A DNA stretch of 64,000 nt from Chromobotia macracanthus (taxonomy: Eukaryota > Chordata > Actinopteri > Cypriniformes > Botiidae). The position numbers and the translations under genes were made by a program. Below the pieces are notes generated by a model. The model did not search any database and was not told the origin of the DNA. It saw only the letters and a program-made list of their open reading frames with translations. Each line of letters begins with the position of its first letter. The stretch's first letter is position 1. The stretch lies in contig JAZGTH010000073.1 in NCBI GenBank assembly GCA_036877525.1, positions 744,001 through 808,000 on the forward strand, given 5' to 3'. This document shows, piece by piece, positions 10,776-64,000 of this stretch.

Positions 10776-13640
10776 GTTTGTGTGACTTATTCTGTGTGGA
10801 TTTATCTAATGGCAAATCTTTTGAGAGCATGGAAGCCCTTTTTTAAATGCATTTATTGGAAAAATTAAAAGCTTTGTTGGTGAACACATCACCAAAGGCA
10901 TGTTTATTAGGTGGAAGCGAAGTTTAAAGCTCTGACTAGGGCAGCACATCCTAATATAGAACGTGCTGATGCAAGCAAAAATAATCAAATATGTGTAACC
11001 AGTAATACTATGTCTAATATTGAATTGAAACTCCATGACTGGGTTATTGTGTTGTTTAACTCTTAAGCAAACCACATTTCACACACCACAGATTACACTG
11101 CTGCATATTGAGATTCTAAAGATTTTATGCCTGTACAAATACATAAAGGACTCCATATATAGTTTTCTTTTAAATGCAACCAGTTAGTATGACTAACACA
11201 TGGTGGTGCTATAGACTTGTGAGATTTGGTGACGATAGGGCTCTTCATCTCCATTCATTCACTCACTCATTCATCTGGTACACACATCACAACCGCACAA
11301 ACATAAACACCTTAAATTGGCTGTTTAATGGGCATTTGGTCACAAAAGAATTTACACCTTTTCTGAGTCTGTATCATTCTTGTATATTTAGTTAGTCATT
11401 GCTGTCCAAAGCAATATACTAAATAGCTCATGTCATAGTAAAGACAATGTAAATGATTTCTTTTGAATGTAAGTAGACCCTTGAGAAACTGGCATGTCAT
11501 CATTATGTTGCTTTTCATATGTTTTTATTTATTGCTTTGGTTGCTTAAGGCTTGTTAATGTCATTATAACTTAACTACTCAGCATCTGTTTAGTATCTCA
11601 TTGTAAACTAAGGGCTTTTCTGCTGTTGTCTCCATGGATGTGGGTTAAACAACACATATCAAAGACTAAATTTGGTTTGGGTCTGCTTTGTGTTCCCCAT
11701 GGCCCCTTTTCTATTAGAGTAATACCTTTGCAGTTTCCTTAAGCCCTGATCACAATGAATAGCCCCATACACAGTAAACAGGCAACATTGGTCATTTTGA
11801 CCACTTTTTATCTGTTTGTATCTCTGCCTCCATCTAATCTTGTTTTTTCCCTCTTGCCTCCTCCTCCATGTTCTCTCCCTGCTCTGAAATGGCTGTGAAA
11901 TTTCCCACTTAAGTGAGACTGTCGTCTGCTTTGGCTTAATGTAGGAAATCAACAATTTTGTGGCATTGATTTCCTCTGCTACACAGGGGAGAATGCTGGC
12001 AGAGCAAACCTGAGAGTGGTCGATAGCCTCTCAGAGGCCTTTTCACTCACAGGATATGTGTGCTGCACCTCTGCTCTCAAAGGAGAAAGAGAACACTTTC
12101 GTGCTGTTGTTTGTTTACCTGTTTGAATTTACAGTCCTTGCTATTTTCATATGTATAACTATAGCAGTACTCTACTCTTATGTCCACTTACCATCACCTA
12201 AAAGTGTTCCTGCTGTAGCTGCAAATGTTTGTAAATGTCAGTAATGATTTATGTTGTTTGGTCAGTGTTGTCAGTGGCTTTCTGCTTTTGTTATAATGCA
12301 GAGGCCTATAAAGTTCAGTGCTACCAGCTTCATGTTTGATTAATTGTCATTTTGTGAAACTTACCAATGCATGTTTACGCTACACATGGGCTCAGGTCAG
12401 GTGTGTTTGGTGGTGTGTGTTTGTGCGGTTGCCATTGAATTTGTATAAAGAGAACAGAAGTATGTGAGGTATCACCCAAGTATCTGAAAATGTGTGTTCA
12501 TGTCATGAGAAATCAAATTTGGCTTGATCTTTTGAAATAATAGTTCAATGTGCTATGAAAGGTTACAGAAACGTTTAGAACTCTGGCTTCTTCTGAACTT
12601 CAACAACTTGACATGACATAATCATGACATCATAAATAGATTTCCATGATGGCCAGTCCCATTTACACAGCATTAATGCCCACTCCATTTTCGGTAACCT
12701 GCACCACCCGCATCAGGGTTGTAGTCACAATAGGACAATATGGAGAAATTGTTTATTTTTAACAAGGTACCTGATTACTTGAGTCTGAAATTTGACTATA
12801 CTTTTGATGTGATAATTGTATTTTCTTTGTATTCAGCAGATCTCCATCAGTGCTCAGTCATATCCCTTCCCTGCACAGTTCCACAGTGAGCATCATTTTG
12901 CCTCTATACAGGAAAGTCAGTCTCCCCAGCCTATGTTCTGGGAACTCATTATGAGATAAACGCCTTTTTGTGGTTCTGAGGTAATTAAGGAATCAATAAA
13001 ACAACATTTGAGGTTCGTCCCGCAACACTGCTTCATCTGCACTGGTGCTTTTTGTTTCATGTTATTATTGTCCACAGATTATGTCTGACAAAATTGTGAG
13101 CAAAGAAAGTGGGGGGATATATTTCCTACCGGTTACAATTTTTGTGTAATACACTTATTGACCAGCGGGGTCAATAAGTGTACACTGTACACCCAAGTTG
13201 CCCACTATTTTTTCCATATTTCATTTATTTTTAACACCACTCCTGTTGTTGACACACACACAATTTACACAGTAAAATGTGATATGGTAAATAATACTAA
13301 GTTATATTAAAACCATGCTGTAAACTGGTAAAATATTCTCAACATTTAAAATGTAATCCATATTTTTTTATAACGTACGTTTAACTTGTGTATATACGAT
13401 GAATGTTCTATAATCGTGATCTTGTAGGGGTGTGGGGTATAGGAATGTAACATGGTGCTGTTAGAGACAGCAGTGTCTGCTCCTCAACTCTGGTCAGCTC
13501 ACAGTTACTCAGACATAAAACATCCAAACCAACCTGCACAGAGAAGAGCTGTAGAGCTGGTTACATTTCCCAGCATTGGTTTTTAGCCAAAAGATCTTCA
13601 CTGCTCTGTGATGGACCATAACAAGTAATAAGCTTTCTCT
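10776..13640. other. Intergenic region between ndst2 and the arylsulfatase gene
   Basis: No ORF with recognisable protein similarity on either strand. It contains the promoter and possibly 5' UTR of the downstream arylsulfatase, which cannot be placed from sequence alone, and a perfect hairpin at 13150-13182. Confidence 0.6.
13150..13182. repeat. Perfect 14-bp inverted repeat (hairpin)
   Basis: Arm tacacttattgacc (13150-13163), 5-nt loop agcgg, arm ggtcaataagtgta (13169-13182). It lies about 530 bp upstream of the arylsulfatase start codon. It may be a palindromic factor site or mobile element debris; function unknown. Confidence 0.9.
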
Positions 13641-13698
13641 GTTGAATTGGCTCAGCTAAATTTAAAAGTCAGCTTTAAGAGTCACTAAGAGCTAGTCA

Positions 13699-13716
13699 AT
13701 GGGCATGAAAGCATGA
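13699..13716 (+). promoter_or_regulatory. Short upstream ORF overlapping the arylsulfatase start
   Basis: ATG at 13699 reads MGMKA and stops at TGA 13714-13716, overlapping the main ATG (13713-13715) as ATGA. If the transcript includes this region it could lower initiation or support reinitiation. The transcription start is not known. Confidence 0.5.
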
Positions 13717-14023
13717 AAGCAACCTGTTGGATTGGTTCTTCCATGATGGATTTGTTGGTGTTGAGCTACTGCTTTTGCTTGGCGCATGGACTACTACACA
13801 CTACAGAGGGTTTAACGTCAGGAAAGGTTCTAAGCAAGGGAAAGGTCCCACCACATATTGTTTTTGTGATGGTAGATGACCAAGGCTACAATGACGTTGG
13901 GTACCATGGCTCAGAGATCCATACGCCTGTGTTGGACCAGCTGGCTGGTGAGGGGGTGAAGCTGGAAAACTACTATGTTCAGCCCATCTGTTCCCCCTCA
14001 CGCAGCCAGCTTATGACTGGACG
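13713..14023 (+). CDS. Arylsulfatase exon 1 (signal peptide, CSPSR motif)
   Basis: Residues 1-103 and the first two bases of R104. It ends in phase 2 within SQLMTGR at donor gtaaga. It carries the metal-binding DDQ and the modifiable Cys93. Confidence 0.93.
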
Positions 14024-16071
14024 GTAAGAACATGGTTATCAATAGACAAGTTATAATGCCACTATTTATAGCAGTTACTGATAATACAAAGTGAAATTTT
14101 AACTTTTGTATTTTAAAAAAGTATACCATTTCTGAATTTTCAGCTAATCTAAATCTAATTAATCTTATTTAATGTAGCATTGAATATTTAATGGCACTAG
14201 AGGTTTCTCTATAGTAGATAAAGAGTTCATTATTTACCCTCATGCCATTCCAAACTTGAAATGATTTGGTATTAACTCTTTTCTTTTCTTGTGTAGAACA
14301 CAAACGATGTTGAGCAAAGTTTTATGGACTGATTGCCTCAGTCCCTGTCAACATATACTGCATGAGCAGTGACATGTAGTGTCAACATTCCTCAAAATTT
14401 TGTTCCACAGAAGAAGAAAAATCATTAATGTTTGGAACAACATGAAGAAAATAAATAAGAAGAGAAAATGCTGAATTATTTTTGTTTTTGTTGTAACAAG
14501 CCCTTGTAAATTTATGGGTACAGACCCTATAAGCTTCTCCTTGCCCTCCTTGCTCCTATTTTTCAGGTATCAGATTCATACTGGACTCCAGCACTCAATC
14601 ATCCGTGCACGTCAGCCCCTCTGCCTCCCCCTTGACATAACAACACTCCCTGAGCGGCTATGGCATGCTGGCTACAGCACCCACATGGTAGGAAAGTGGC
14701 ACCTTGGTTTCTGTCGGCCTGAGTGCCTGCCAACCCGTCGTGGCTTTCAAAGCTTCCTTGGCTCACTGACGGGCAGTGGTGACCATTTTAACTTTCAGAG
14801 CTGTGATGGTGCAGAGGCTTGTGGATTTGACCTGCATGATGGAGACCGACCTGCCTGGGAGCTGAGTGGAAATTACTCCACAAGGCTCTACACAGAGAGG
14901 TGAGAGGATATAAACCAAATCCTATTTTACAATGATTCATATAAACCTTTGTGGTAATTCAGACTAACATCTTGCTTACAGAGCGAAAGAGATATTGAGA
15001 AGTCATAATCGACGGAAGCCCCTGTTTATTTATGTGGCTTTCCAGGCTGTGCACACACCCCTACAAGCTCCTGCTCATCTTCTCAAACATTATCAGTACC
15101 TTGGCAATAGACCCCGGCGCCACTATGCCGCTATGGTAAGCGCCGTAGACGAGTCTGTGGGGGAGATTGTCAGCGAGCTGCGAGATCAAGGCTACTACAA
15201 CAACACAGTGCTAATCTACTCTTCAGACAACGGGGGCCAACCGCTCTCAGGGGGTTGTAATTGGCCCCTGCGTGGAGGCAAAGGCTCCTACTGGGAAGGT
15301 GGAGTTAGAGCAGTCGGTTTTGTACACAGCCCACTTTTGAAAAAGAAGGGAAGAGTGAGTCAGGCTCTGATTCATGTCTCTGATTGGTATCCAACCCTGC
15401 TGTCTCTTGCAGGGCTACCAGAGCCTGATTCCAGTCATTTAGATGGCCACAATGTTTGGGGGGCCATAAGCAGTGGCCTGCCCTGTCCCCGAACCGAAAT
15501 CCTCTTTAACATTGACCCAGTGTCACGAAGGCATGGAGAACATGACCCCAGGCTGCTAACTATTAATGGTTTTGGGATATGGGACACAGGAATGCGGGCA
15601 GCCCTTCGAGTTGGAGACTGGAAGATTTTGACAGGGAATGTAGGTGATGGCGACTGGTTCCCTCCTCAGACAATGCCAGGAGGTCCTCAGCAGTGGCAGG
15701 GCATGGAAAAAAGACGAGACCAGCGAGGAAAGTCTGTCTGGCTTTTTAACATCACTGCCGACCCCTATGAGAGGGCAGATCTGGCTGAAGCACGACCTGA
15801 AGTGGTCAAAATGTTGTTGACCCGACTCGCTGAGTACAACCAGACTGCTGTGCCTCCAAGCAACCCACCTGATGACCCAATGGCAGACCCTCAACGTCAC
15901 AGAGGGGTGTGGACTTCCTGGCTGGGTGAGGAATATACAGGCGATGAAGGGGATGATGAGGATTCAGACAGTAGAAAGAGCAGATTTAAGAGTTCCTGCA
16001 GAGTCTGTAAACTCAGAGCCCTGTTCAAAAAGGTCCGTAACCGTATGCAAAGGGCTGCTTTATTCTTGTAG
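13713..16071 (+). CDS. Arylsulfatase of the ARSI/ARSJ type, complete
   Basis: Secretory-pathway type I sulfatase hydrolysing sulfate esters; physiological substrates of ARSI/ARSJ are poorly known. Exons 13713-14023, 14567-14899 and 14982-16071 give 577 aa. An N-terminal hydrophobic stretch (about residues 12-26, MDLLVLSYCFCLAHG) is a likely signal peptide. Active-site elements: DDQ at 55-57 (metal ligands), CSPSR with the formylglycine cysteine C93, GKWHLG (K147, H149), HTPLQAP (H239), SSDNGGQ (D297, N298) and K315. N-glycosylation sequons occur at NYS 206 and NNT 288. The C-terminus has an acidic stretch, then a basic Cys-containing tail (SSCRVCKLRALFKKVRNR) shared with ARSI/ARSJ, which separates it from ARSA and ARSB. 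The start at 13713 is the first ATG in frame; two upstream ATGs belong to a 5-codon uORF. It sits between ndst2 and camk2g and is probably an ohnolog of ARSI and ARSJ (inference), so no symbol is given. Confidence 0.94.
14225..14460. repeat. Dispersed repeat in arylsulfatase intron 1
   Basis: Begins gttcattatttaccctcatg and continues with a cttgtgtagaacacaaacga-like segment. This is the same theme as the fragments near 7845, 34985 and 40195, and resembles an abundant cyprinid interspersed repeat. Family name not assigned. Confidence 0.55.
14567..14899 (+). CDS. Arylsulfatase exon 2
   Basis: Starts YQIHTGLQHSIIRARQPLCL and ends SGNYSTRLYTER. Contains the GKWHLG catalytic Lys/His pair. Acceptor tttcag, donor gtgaga, phase 2 at both ends. 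Confidence 0.95.
14982..16071 (+). CDS. Arylsulfatase exon 3 (terminal)
   Basis: Large terminal exon from AKEILRSHNRRKPLFIYVAF to TAG at 16069-16071. It carries HTPLQAP, SSDNGGQ, GGKGSYWEGGVR, the FNITADPYERADL segment and the basic tail. Acceptor cttacag. Confidence 0.96.
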
Positions 16072-16260
16072 TTGTGAACAAGGGAAGAATGCACCCAAGA
16101 AGCTAGCTTATGCTGCCTTGCTGCTGTCTGTCTATTCAGTCATCTGTGAAGGACACTTTATAACACACTGGCACAGTGTGTGAATACAATATGTACACTG
16201 ATGGCGTATCTCATCCACAAAGGAAACAGAAATGTACACATCAATAAACCAGGAGGATGT
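16072..16260 (+). other. Arylsulfatase 3' UTR with polyadenylation signal
   Basis: AATAAA at 16243-16248, about 170 bases after the stop, with T- and GT-rich sequence just downstream. Confidence 0.65.
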
Positions 16261-19200
16261 TTGTCTTTTTACTTTTTAAACACAGGGTAGGCAATTTTTT
16301 TTTTCAGAAAAATGCTGGTTGAATGTCTGTTCACATTTTGATAATCACTTAGTGGTCTATATATATATATATTTATATTTTGGGGAAGGCACGGGACCAT
16401 TTATGTTTGTCCAATCATTGCATTTGGTCTGAATGCAGTGATAGGCTGTCCAACTTGCCTGTCAAACTTGAAGGTTTGATTTTGGAGAGTGCTCTGGATC
16501 TTATGGTTTTAAAGCTAGGTTGCTTTTGCAAGCCTCTTCAAAATTGCCTGCCTTTAAGCATGATGCAGTGCAGTTCACAGAGATGTTTGTAGTTCAGAAC
16601 ACGTACTGTTAATGTGATCTAGATAGGAGCAGTCTAGATTTGATCACATGACTTCCACAAGCACTTAATGGAGATATTACTGTGTCTTTATTAGATAATC
16701 CAGTTATTTAACCACAGAAAATGACAGAAGTAGTGCCATTGATTTGATAGGGAATAATACAGCAGTGTTCTCTCATCCACCCCCTAGTTCACATTCTACC
16801 GTCTCTTCTTCCTCTTATACGCCTCTGCCTTGCACTCCTCCTCACGCCTCCCTCATTCTCCTACCTTGTGCTTTTAAGCTTGTGCGCTATGCAAATCCTC
16901 TCTGATGTAGCCAGAACACCACACGCATTTCCTCATTGCTAATGCCCTTCACTTCTCCTCCACCTGTTCTTCTTGATTTTCTCAGTTTATGAGTAGATCA
17001 GGTCTGTGCATATGTGAAAGCCAATGAGAAACTGAGTTTTTAAAAAGACAACTACCCGAGGAGGTGGAAGATCATGAGGAGGTGGAGAATTCACCAGAGG
17101 TGTTTTGAGGAATGGCAGTGTCATGCATGTTTTTTTATTTCTGAATTCTTTGTAACCTTTTAATTTTACCTGTACATGCTCAAACTCTGATGCAATAAGT
17201 ATTCTTGTTAATGTGGCACAGTGTCTTGAATTGTCTCCTAGTATTACACATAATCCAAAGAAAACTTCAAAAACAGTTCTGAAACATGGTCATGTGTTCA
17301 CAAACCATAAATTAATATTGCAAACAAACACCTATCCAGCTGCAAGGATTGACCTGCCCTAAATGCAATTCATATGTTACAATTAGACATGGGAACTGTT
17401 TCCTTAATTCCTAATCTAAAGAAATGCATTGTCAAAACCGAGCAGTAATCTAGAGTAATGTAAAAGACAACACTATAATAGTCTAGATAATGTTAGTATA
17501 TTAGGATAATGTCAAACAGATGTTTGGTTTAGGAGTTACACAGAAGGAATTATTTAGATTTTTTTTCTGGAGTGTTATTGTCAAGACCATACTTCAAACT
17601 GACTGATCTGGTTGCACTTTAAATAGTCTGGTCACATTAGTCTTTAAACACACAAGATTACTTTGGATCTCAGCATCACATTTGGGCAACAGGATATGAT
17701 GACACTCTGTAGAGCTTCTTTTTAATACATAAAATAATTTAATGTTTAAACACTGCAAAACTCAGGTCTATCTTTGATGTTTGATGTTGTTTGTCTCCTG
17801 GTCAAATGTTTATCACCACAGTATGTGAGGTCAGAGTTGTATGAACAGAAGTGAATGTTACATAAAGTAATGTGACTGCACCTTTAGAACTCAATATACT
17901 CATGACACATCTTAGTACAGAGGCCATTTTTGGTTCCTGTTTTTATGTGCCCATTCAAAGAAAGAGACAAATTGTACATGGATAGACCACACACCACTTC
18001 CTCCTCCTGTTCATTTACTTAGAAAATATTTCAATACAGCATCAGCCCACTTTGTAAGGACTTCAGCTGTGGTAAGAATGCACAATGGACTGGCCTAGAG
18101 AAAGAGACAGAGCAATTCGAGTAACTCCCTCAACTGTGCATGAGTCATCCTGAACACATGCTGAGTTTGGCATCTCCTGAAGATGCTGTAAGCAAATTCT
18201 TTTTTTTATGGAATAGAAAGTATAACATGCTCTTACTATTCGACAGCACTGAAATCGGTGTCCTGAGAAATCACACGTCTCTGTGAAAGCACATAAGAGT
18301 CCAACAGCAGTTATTTGAAAACGTTTCAGCCAGTCAATCATTGTGCATGTTTGGGTTTGTTGACATCAGGTTTGGAGATGTGGTTTTGGAGAGACGGTGT
18401 ATGGCTACAGGGATGGGATGATCTAAATCAGCTTGATGGATGTTGGCTAAATGACTCTAGTTGCTTACAACACATGCATCCCAGTGAAATGATCACACTT
18501 ACAGGAACAGTACATCATGCATCCATTACACATGAATACAAATAGTCCTAAATGTGGTATCAGTCCACACTGTAAGGGGAAATAGGCAACTCATTATAGG
18601 CAAATTATTAGTAGTAAAATAAGCATTGAGTGTTACTATAAAGAGATCATATATAGACAATATTTGCATCAAGCCCAATAAACCTCTTAATATTCAGCCT
18701 CTACTGTATTTTGTGATGCTTTTTGGTTGATCTCCAATGTCAAAGATGATGTAATAAAGTGACCAGATCACACAACATGATTTTAGTGTAGCTCAACTAA
18801 AAATGCAAAATTAACATTTGATTTTATGTAATAACATCATAGCAAACACTAAATCTTCACCAAACAGACCTCACAATGGTCCAGCTACAATAAGTAGGCT
18901 ATAGATACATTATTCTGTATAACTGAAATCTATACAGTAAAATTTACAACCTCCATCACTTCATATCAGCTTAAAATGATGGAAATATGGTCTATAAAAT
19001 ACCCAAGCACCGCATTGTCCTGCGGAAATGATGCTGTCTGGCATCCAGCCATCCACCCTGACAAGCCTCCCTCTGCTGCTGTGCTTATGCAGAAGACTGA
19101 GTATACCAAAATGTGTCTTTTCCCAGCATGCAAGGACCCATTCTCATACACAGCCCACTATTACTGTGCCATCATACCACGCTACGCAGCGTCATACCAA

Positions 19201-19816
19201 AACACAGCCCAGCAACACAGGAAGACTGCAATTAATAGCCACGCACCTCTACTGCTCTAATTAAGCTTTCATATCAACCTGCTCCTGTAATTACAGTCCC
19301 TGCACTTCTTATGCATTCAATTCTAATTGTTAAGTGTTTTGCTTCACAAGGCTGGCCATGAAACAAGAGAGCATTTAGGACAAGTCTGGGACAAGTTACT
19401 CTCTGTACTTGTTAGTAAATTGTTACATTCCTGTTCTGAGAATTTGATAACAGTCCACACAGCTTGGCTAATATAGGACAAAATATGACACAAGCGTGCA
19501 ACATTTTATGTTCTTGGTGTGGGTCGAAAAAATGTTTAGGTGGGCCCTTTGTTCCCAGAGTTCAATGAGTAGGCTATACCACAGATTACCTTAGTGGATG
19601 TGTTAATTACTGCCTATCACAAGTTATCAAAGTGAGGCTTTCACTTACATTTTTCAGAAAGTAAGTAGATTTCCAGGGTTAGCAACACTGTAATTAAAAT
19701 GTGTTTCTTAGATTGACATTAGTGTTTGTATTAGTTGTAGATTGACTATACTGTGATGTCTTGCAAAACAACAGAATCACCAAATTACAAACAAACAAAG
19801 CATGCATGCATGCATA
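16261..19816. other. Intergenic region between arylsulfatase and the Tc1 element
   Basis: About 3.5 kb with no convincing gene on either strand. A short (AT)n is near 16357-16372. The ORFs here are short and resemble no protein family I know. Confidence 0.6.
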
Positions 19817-21360
19817 CAGTCATGATAAATAATTAGGACACCCTATGAAAGCATGTGTATTTTGCAACATTTTTTAATATATGGTCATTTACTCTCAATT
19901 AACAATACAGAGAGATTAAAGTAATATAACTAAACAAAAAGTCTTTTCAAGACCTTCTGTAAATATAATTCTACAAAAATGCCTATTTTAACTGAGGAAA
20001 AAGATAGGACATCCTAGCCCCTAATAGCTAGTGTTACCTCCTTTGGCTGAAATAACTGCAATGAGATGCTTCTTGTAGCCATCTACCAGTCTCTGATATC
20101 GGTCTGAGGAAATTTTACCCCACTCCTCAATGCAGAATTTTTTCAGCTGTGAGATGTCTGAGGGTTTCTTGCATGTACAGCCCTTTTCAAATCATCCCAC
20201 AGCATCTCAATGGGATTTAGATTTGGACTTTGACTCAAAAAAACATACTAGTAAATCAACCAGTGTCATATTGCATGGTCCAGTTCTGCTTCAGCTTTAA
20301 TTTTCTAACAGATGGTCTCGCATGTTCTTCAAGCGCCTTCTGATACACAGTAGAATTCATGGTGGATTCTATCATGGTGAGCTGACCAGGTCCTGCTGCA
20401 GCAAAGCAGCCCCAAACCATGACACTTCCACCTCCATGCTTCACAGTTGGTATGAGGTTCCTTTCCTGGAATGCTGTCTTTGGTTTACGTCAAACATGTC
20501 CTTTGCTCTGGTGTCCAAATAATTCAATTTTGGACTCATCTGTCCAAAAACATTATTCCAGAAGTCCTGGTCTTTGTCAACATTCTCTCTGGCAAATGTC
20601 AGTCTGGCCTTGATGTTTCTCTCAGAGAGCAAAGGTTTCCTCCTTGCACACCTCCCATGCAAGTTAAACTTGTGCAGTCTCTTTCTGATTGTAGAGGCAT
20701 GCACTTTTACATCAACAGTAGCCAGAGCCTGCTGTAGGTCCCGAGATGACATTTTAGGGTTTTGGGAGACCTCTTTTAGCATCTTGCGGTCTGCTCTTGG
20801 GGTGAACTTGCTGGGGCGACCAGACCTGGGCATGTTGGCAGTTGTTTTGAAAGCCCTCCACTTGTAGACGATCTTCCGGACAGTGGAATGGCTGATGACA
20901 AAATCTTTTGAGATCCCTTACCAGACTCATAGGATGCTACAGTTTTTTTTTCTGAAGGCCTCTGACAGCTCTTTTGCTCTCACCATGGTGCTCACTCTCA
21001 CTTCAACAATCAGGAGCACACCAAACTAAATGTCTGAGGTTTAGATAGGGCAAGCCTCATTCTAAATGCTGAGTAACGATCTACTATTATGTGAACCTGG
21101 TGTGATACAGCTGTGTGTGATTTAAACCATTTTAAGAGGGAATACATGAGGGTGTCCTAACTTTTCAGTTAGAATTTGCATTTTGTGGAATCACATTTTA
21201 CAGAAAATTCCCTCTTCAGTTTTAATTGCTTAGATATATTACTTTAATCTCTCTGTATTGTTAAAATTGAGATTAAATATCCACATATCCAAAATGTTGC
21301 AAAAATGTTACAAAAATACACAGGCTTTCATAGGGTGTCCTAATTTTTTTCACATGACTG
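19817..21360 (-). mobile_element. Decayed Tc1/mariner-family transposon
   Basis: Left end cagtcatgataaataattag and right end (reverse strand) cagtcatgtgaaaaaaatta begin long, diverged terminal inverted repeats extending more than 100 bp, both containing 'ggacaccctatgaaagc'. TA precedes the left end (19815-19816). On the right the target base has drifted to TG, where a (TG)n tract begins. The transposase remnant lies inside on the minus strand. Confidence 0.9.
20021..20986 (-). pseudogene. Tc1-type transposase pseudogene
   Basis: Reads on the minus strand from an ATG at 20986 to a stop at 20021-20023. The paired-like DNA-binding segment (GRPSKFTPRADRKMLKEV, then RDLQQALATVDVKVHASTIR) is in one frame. 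The first catalytic Asp region (the usual WTDESK position) is shifted out of that frame. KHGGGSVMVWGCFAAAG resumes in a different frame, and the terminal NPIEMLWDDLKRAV part lies beyond another break. At least three frame disruptions are visible, so no functional protein is made. Confidence 0.88.
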
Positions 21361-21379
21361 TGTGTGTGTGTGTGTGTAT
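21360..21379. repeat. (TG)n microsatellite at the transposon edge
   Basis: About nine TG units directly abutting the right end of the Tc1 copy. Confidence 0.85.
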
Positions 21380-21720
21380 CAGTAAATTTGACCTCTTAAC
21401 ACTATACTGATATACACTACACTAGCGACACGACGAATCAAGAACGCTTCTGCAGCGCAGCTTCAAGGCGGTCGCGTCGCGTGCTTGTAACGTGCACAGA
21501 GCGTCAATCTCATCTCTTTTCTCGACGTCGACGGGGGAAATCTCGCGTGGCTGCCTGACTTCTCTCCACCTCCGTCAACACACACCGCCACTTACCAGCA
21601 CCGCTCTCTTCCTTCTCCTCCTTTCTCTCCCGTTCCCTTTGAGTGAGCGAGAGATCTCCCGAAACCTGAGCGAGGCGGTCCCGTAGATATCAGAGAGGCG
21701 ATATCCTCTTAAAGCGCAAC

Positions 21721-64000
<42,280 letters not shown>

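Noticed and set aside
15556..15900. Minus-strand ORF of 114 aa inside arylsulfatase exon 3
   Set aside because: Shadow of a strongly coding + strand exon.
20256..20833. Intact Tc1 transposase gene
   Set aside because: The DNA-binding and catalytic parts lie in different frames, and the first catalytic Asp region is frame-shifted; annotated as a pseudogene instead.

Overview
This is vertebrate, almost certainly teleost fish, genomic DNA. Short coding exons with GT/AG boundaries are separated by AT-rich introns full of microsatellites, tRNA-derived SINE fragments, Tc1-type DNA transposon debris and a MITE. The repeat flavour (a SINE with a 'tttggcagacgc' tail, and a 'catcatttactcaccctcat'-like dispersed repeat) points to an ostariophysan such as a cyprinid or relative; that is an inference from memory.

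Three protein-coding genes lie on the + strand, head to tail. (1) Positions 1-9814 hold the 3' two-thirds of a heparan sulfate N-deacetylase/N-sulfotransferase (ndst2 by synteny; 13 exons, the first cut by the window edge), with a 3' UTR running to a poly(A) signal near 10750. (2) Positions 13713-16071 hold a complete three-exon arylsulfatase of the ARSI/ARSJ type, 577 aa, with all the catalytic motifs visible; its poly(A) signal is near 16243. (3) From 21721 to the window end is camk2g, the gamma subunit of Ca2+/calmodulin-dependent protein kinase II. I assembled 23 coding exons in one continuous frame (616 codons so far). The last exon runs off the window inside the association domain. Intron 2 is about 16.3 kb long.

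Between and inside the genes: 10776-13640 and 16260-19816 have no convincing gene. A decayed Tc1-family transposon (19817-21360) sits directly upstream of the CpG-rich camk2g promoter region. A 19-bp minisatellite (28014-28277) lies in camk2g intron 2. Introns 5 and 6 of camk2g carry four RFX/X-box-like palindromes within about 2.6 kb. The variable linker of camk2g contains an NLS-like micro-exon, a Ser/Thr-rich exon and two phase 1-1 cassettes of 105 and 132 nt.

The gene order NDST - arylsulfatase I/J - CAMK2 repeats the NDST1/ARSI/CAMK2A and NDST3-4/ARSJ/CAMK2D neighbourhoods of other vertebrate chromosomes. The arylsulfatase here therefore looks like a third ohnolog, retained beside ndst2 and camk2g and not known to me at the human NDST2-CAMK2G locus. 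NDST makes N-sulfated heparan sulfate in the Golgi. ARSI/J-type sulfatases are secretory-route enzymes with poorly known substrates. CaMKII gamma is a cytosolic/nuclear kinase with no direct pathway link to the other two; the linkage is historical rather than operonic.
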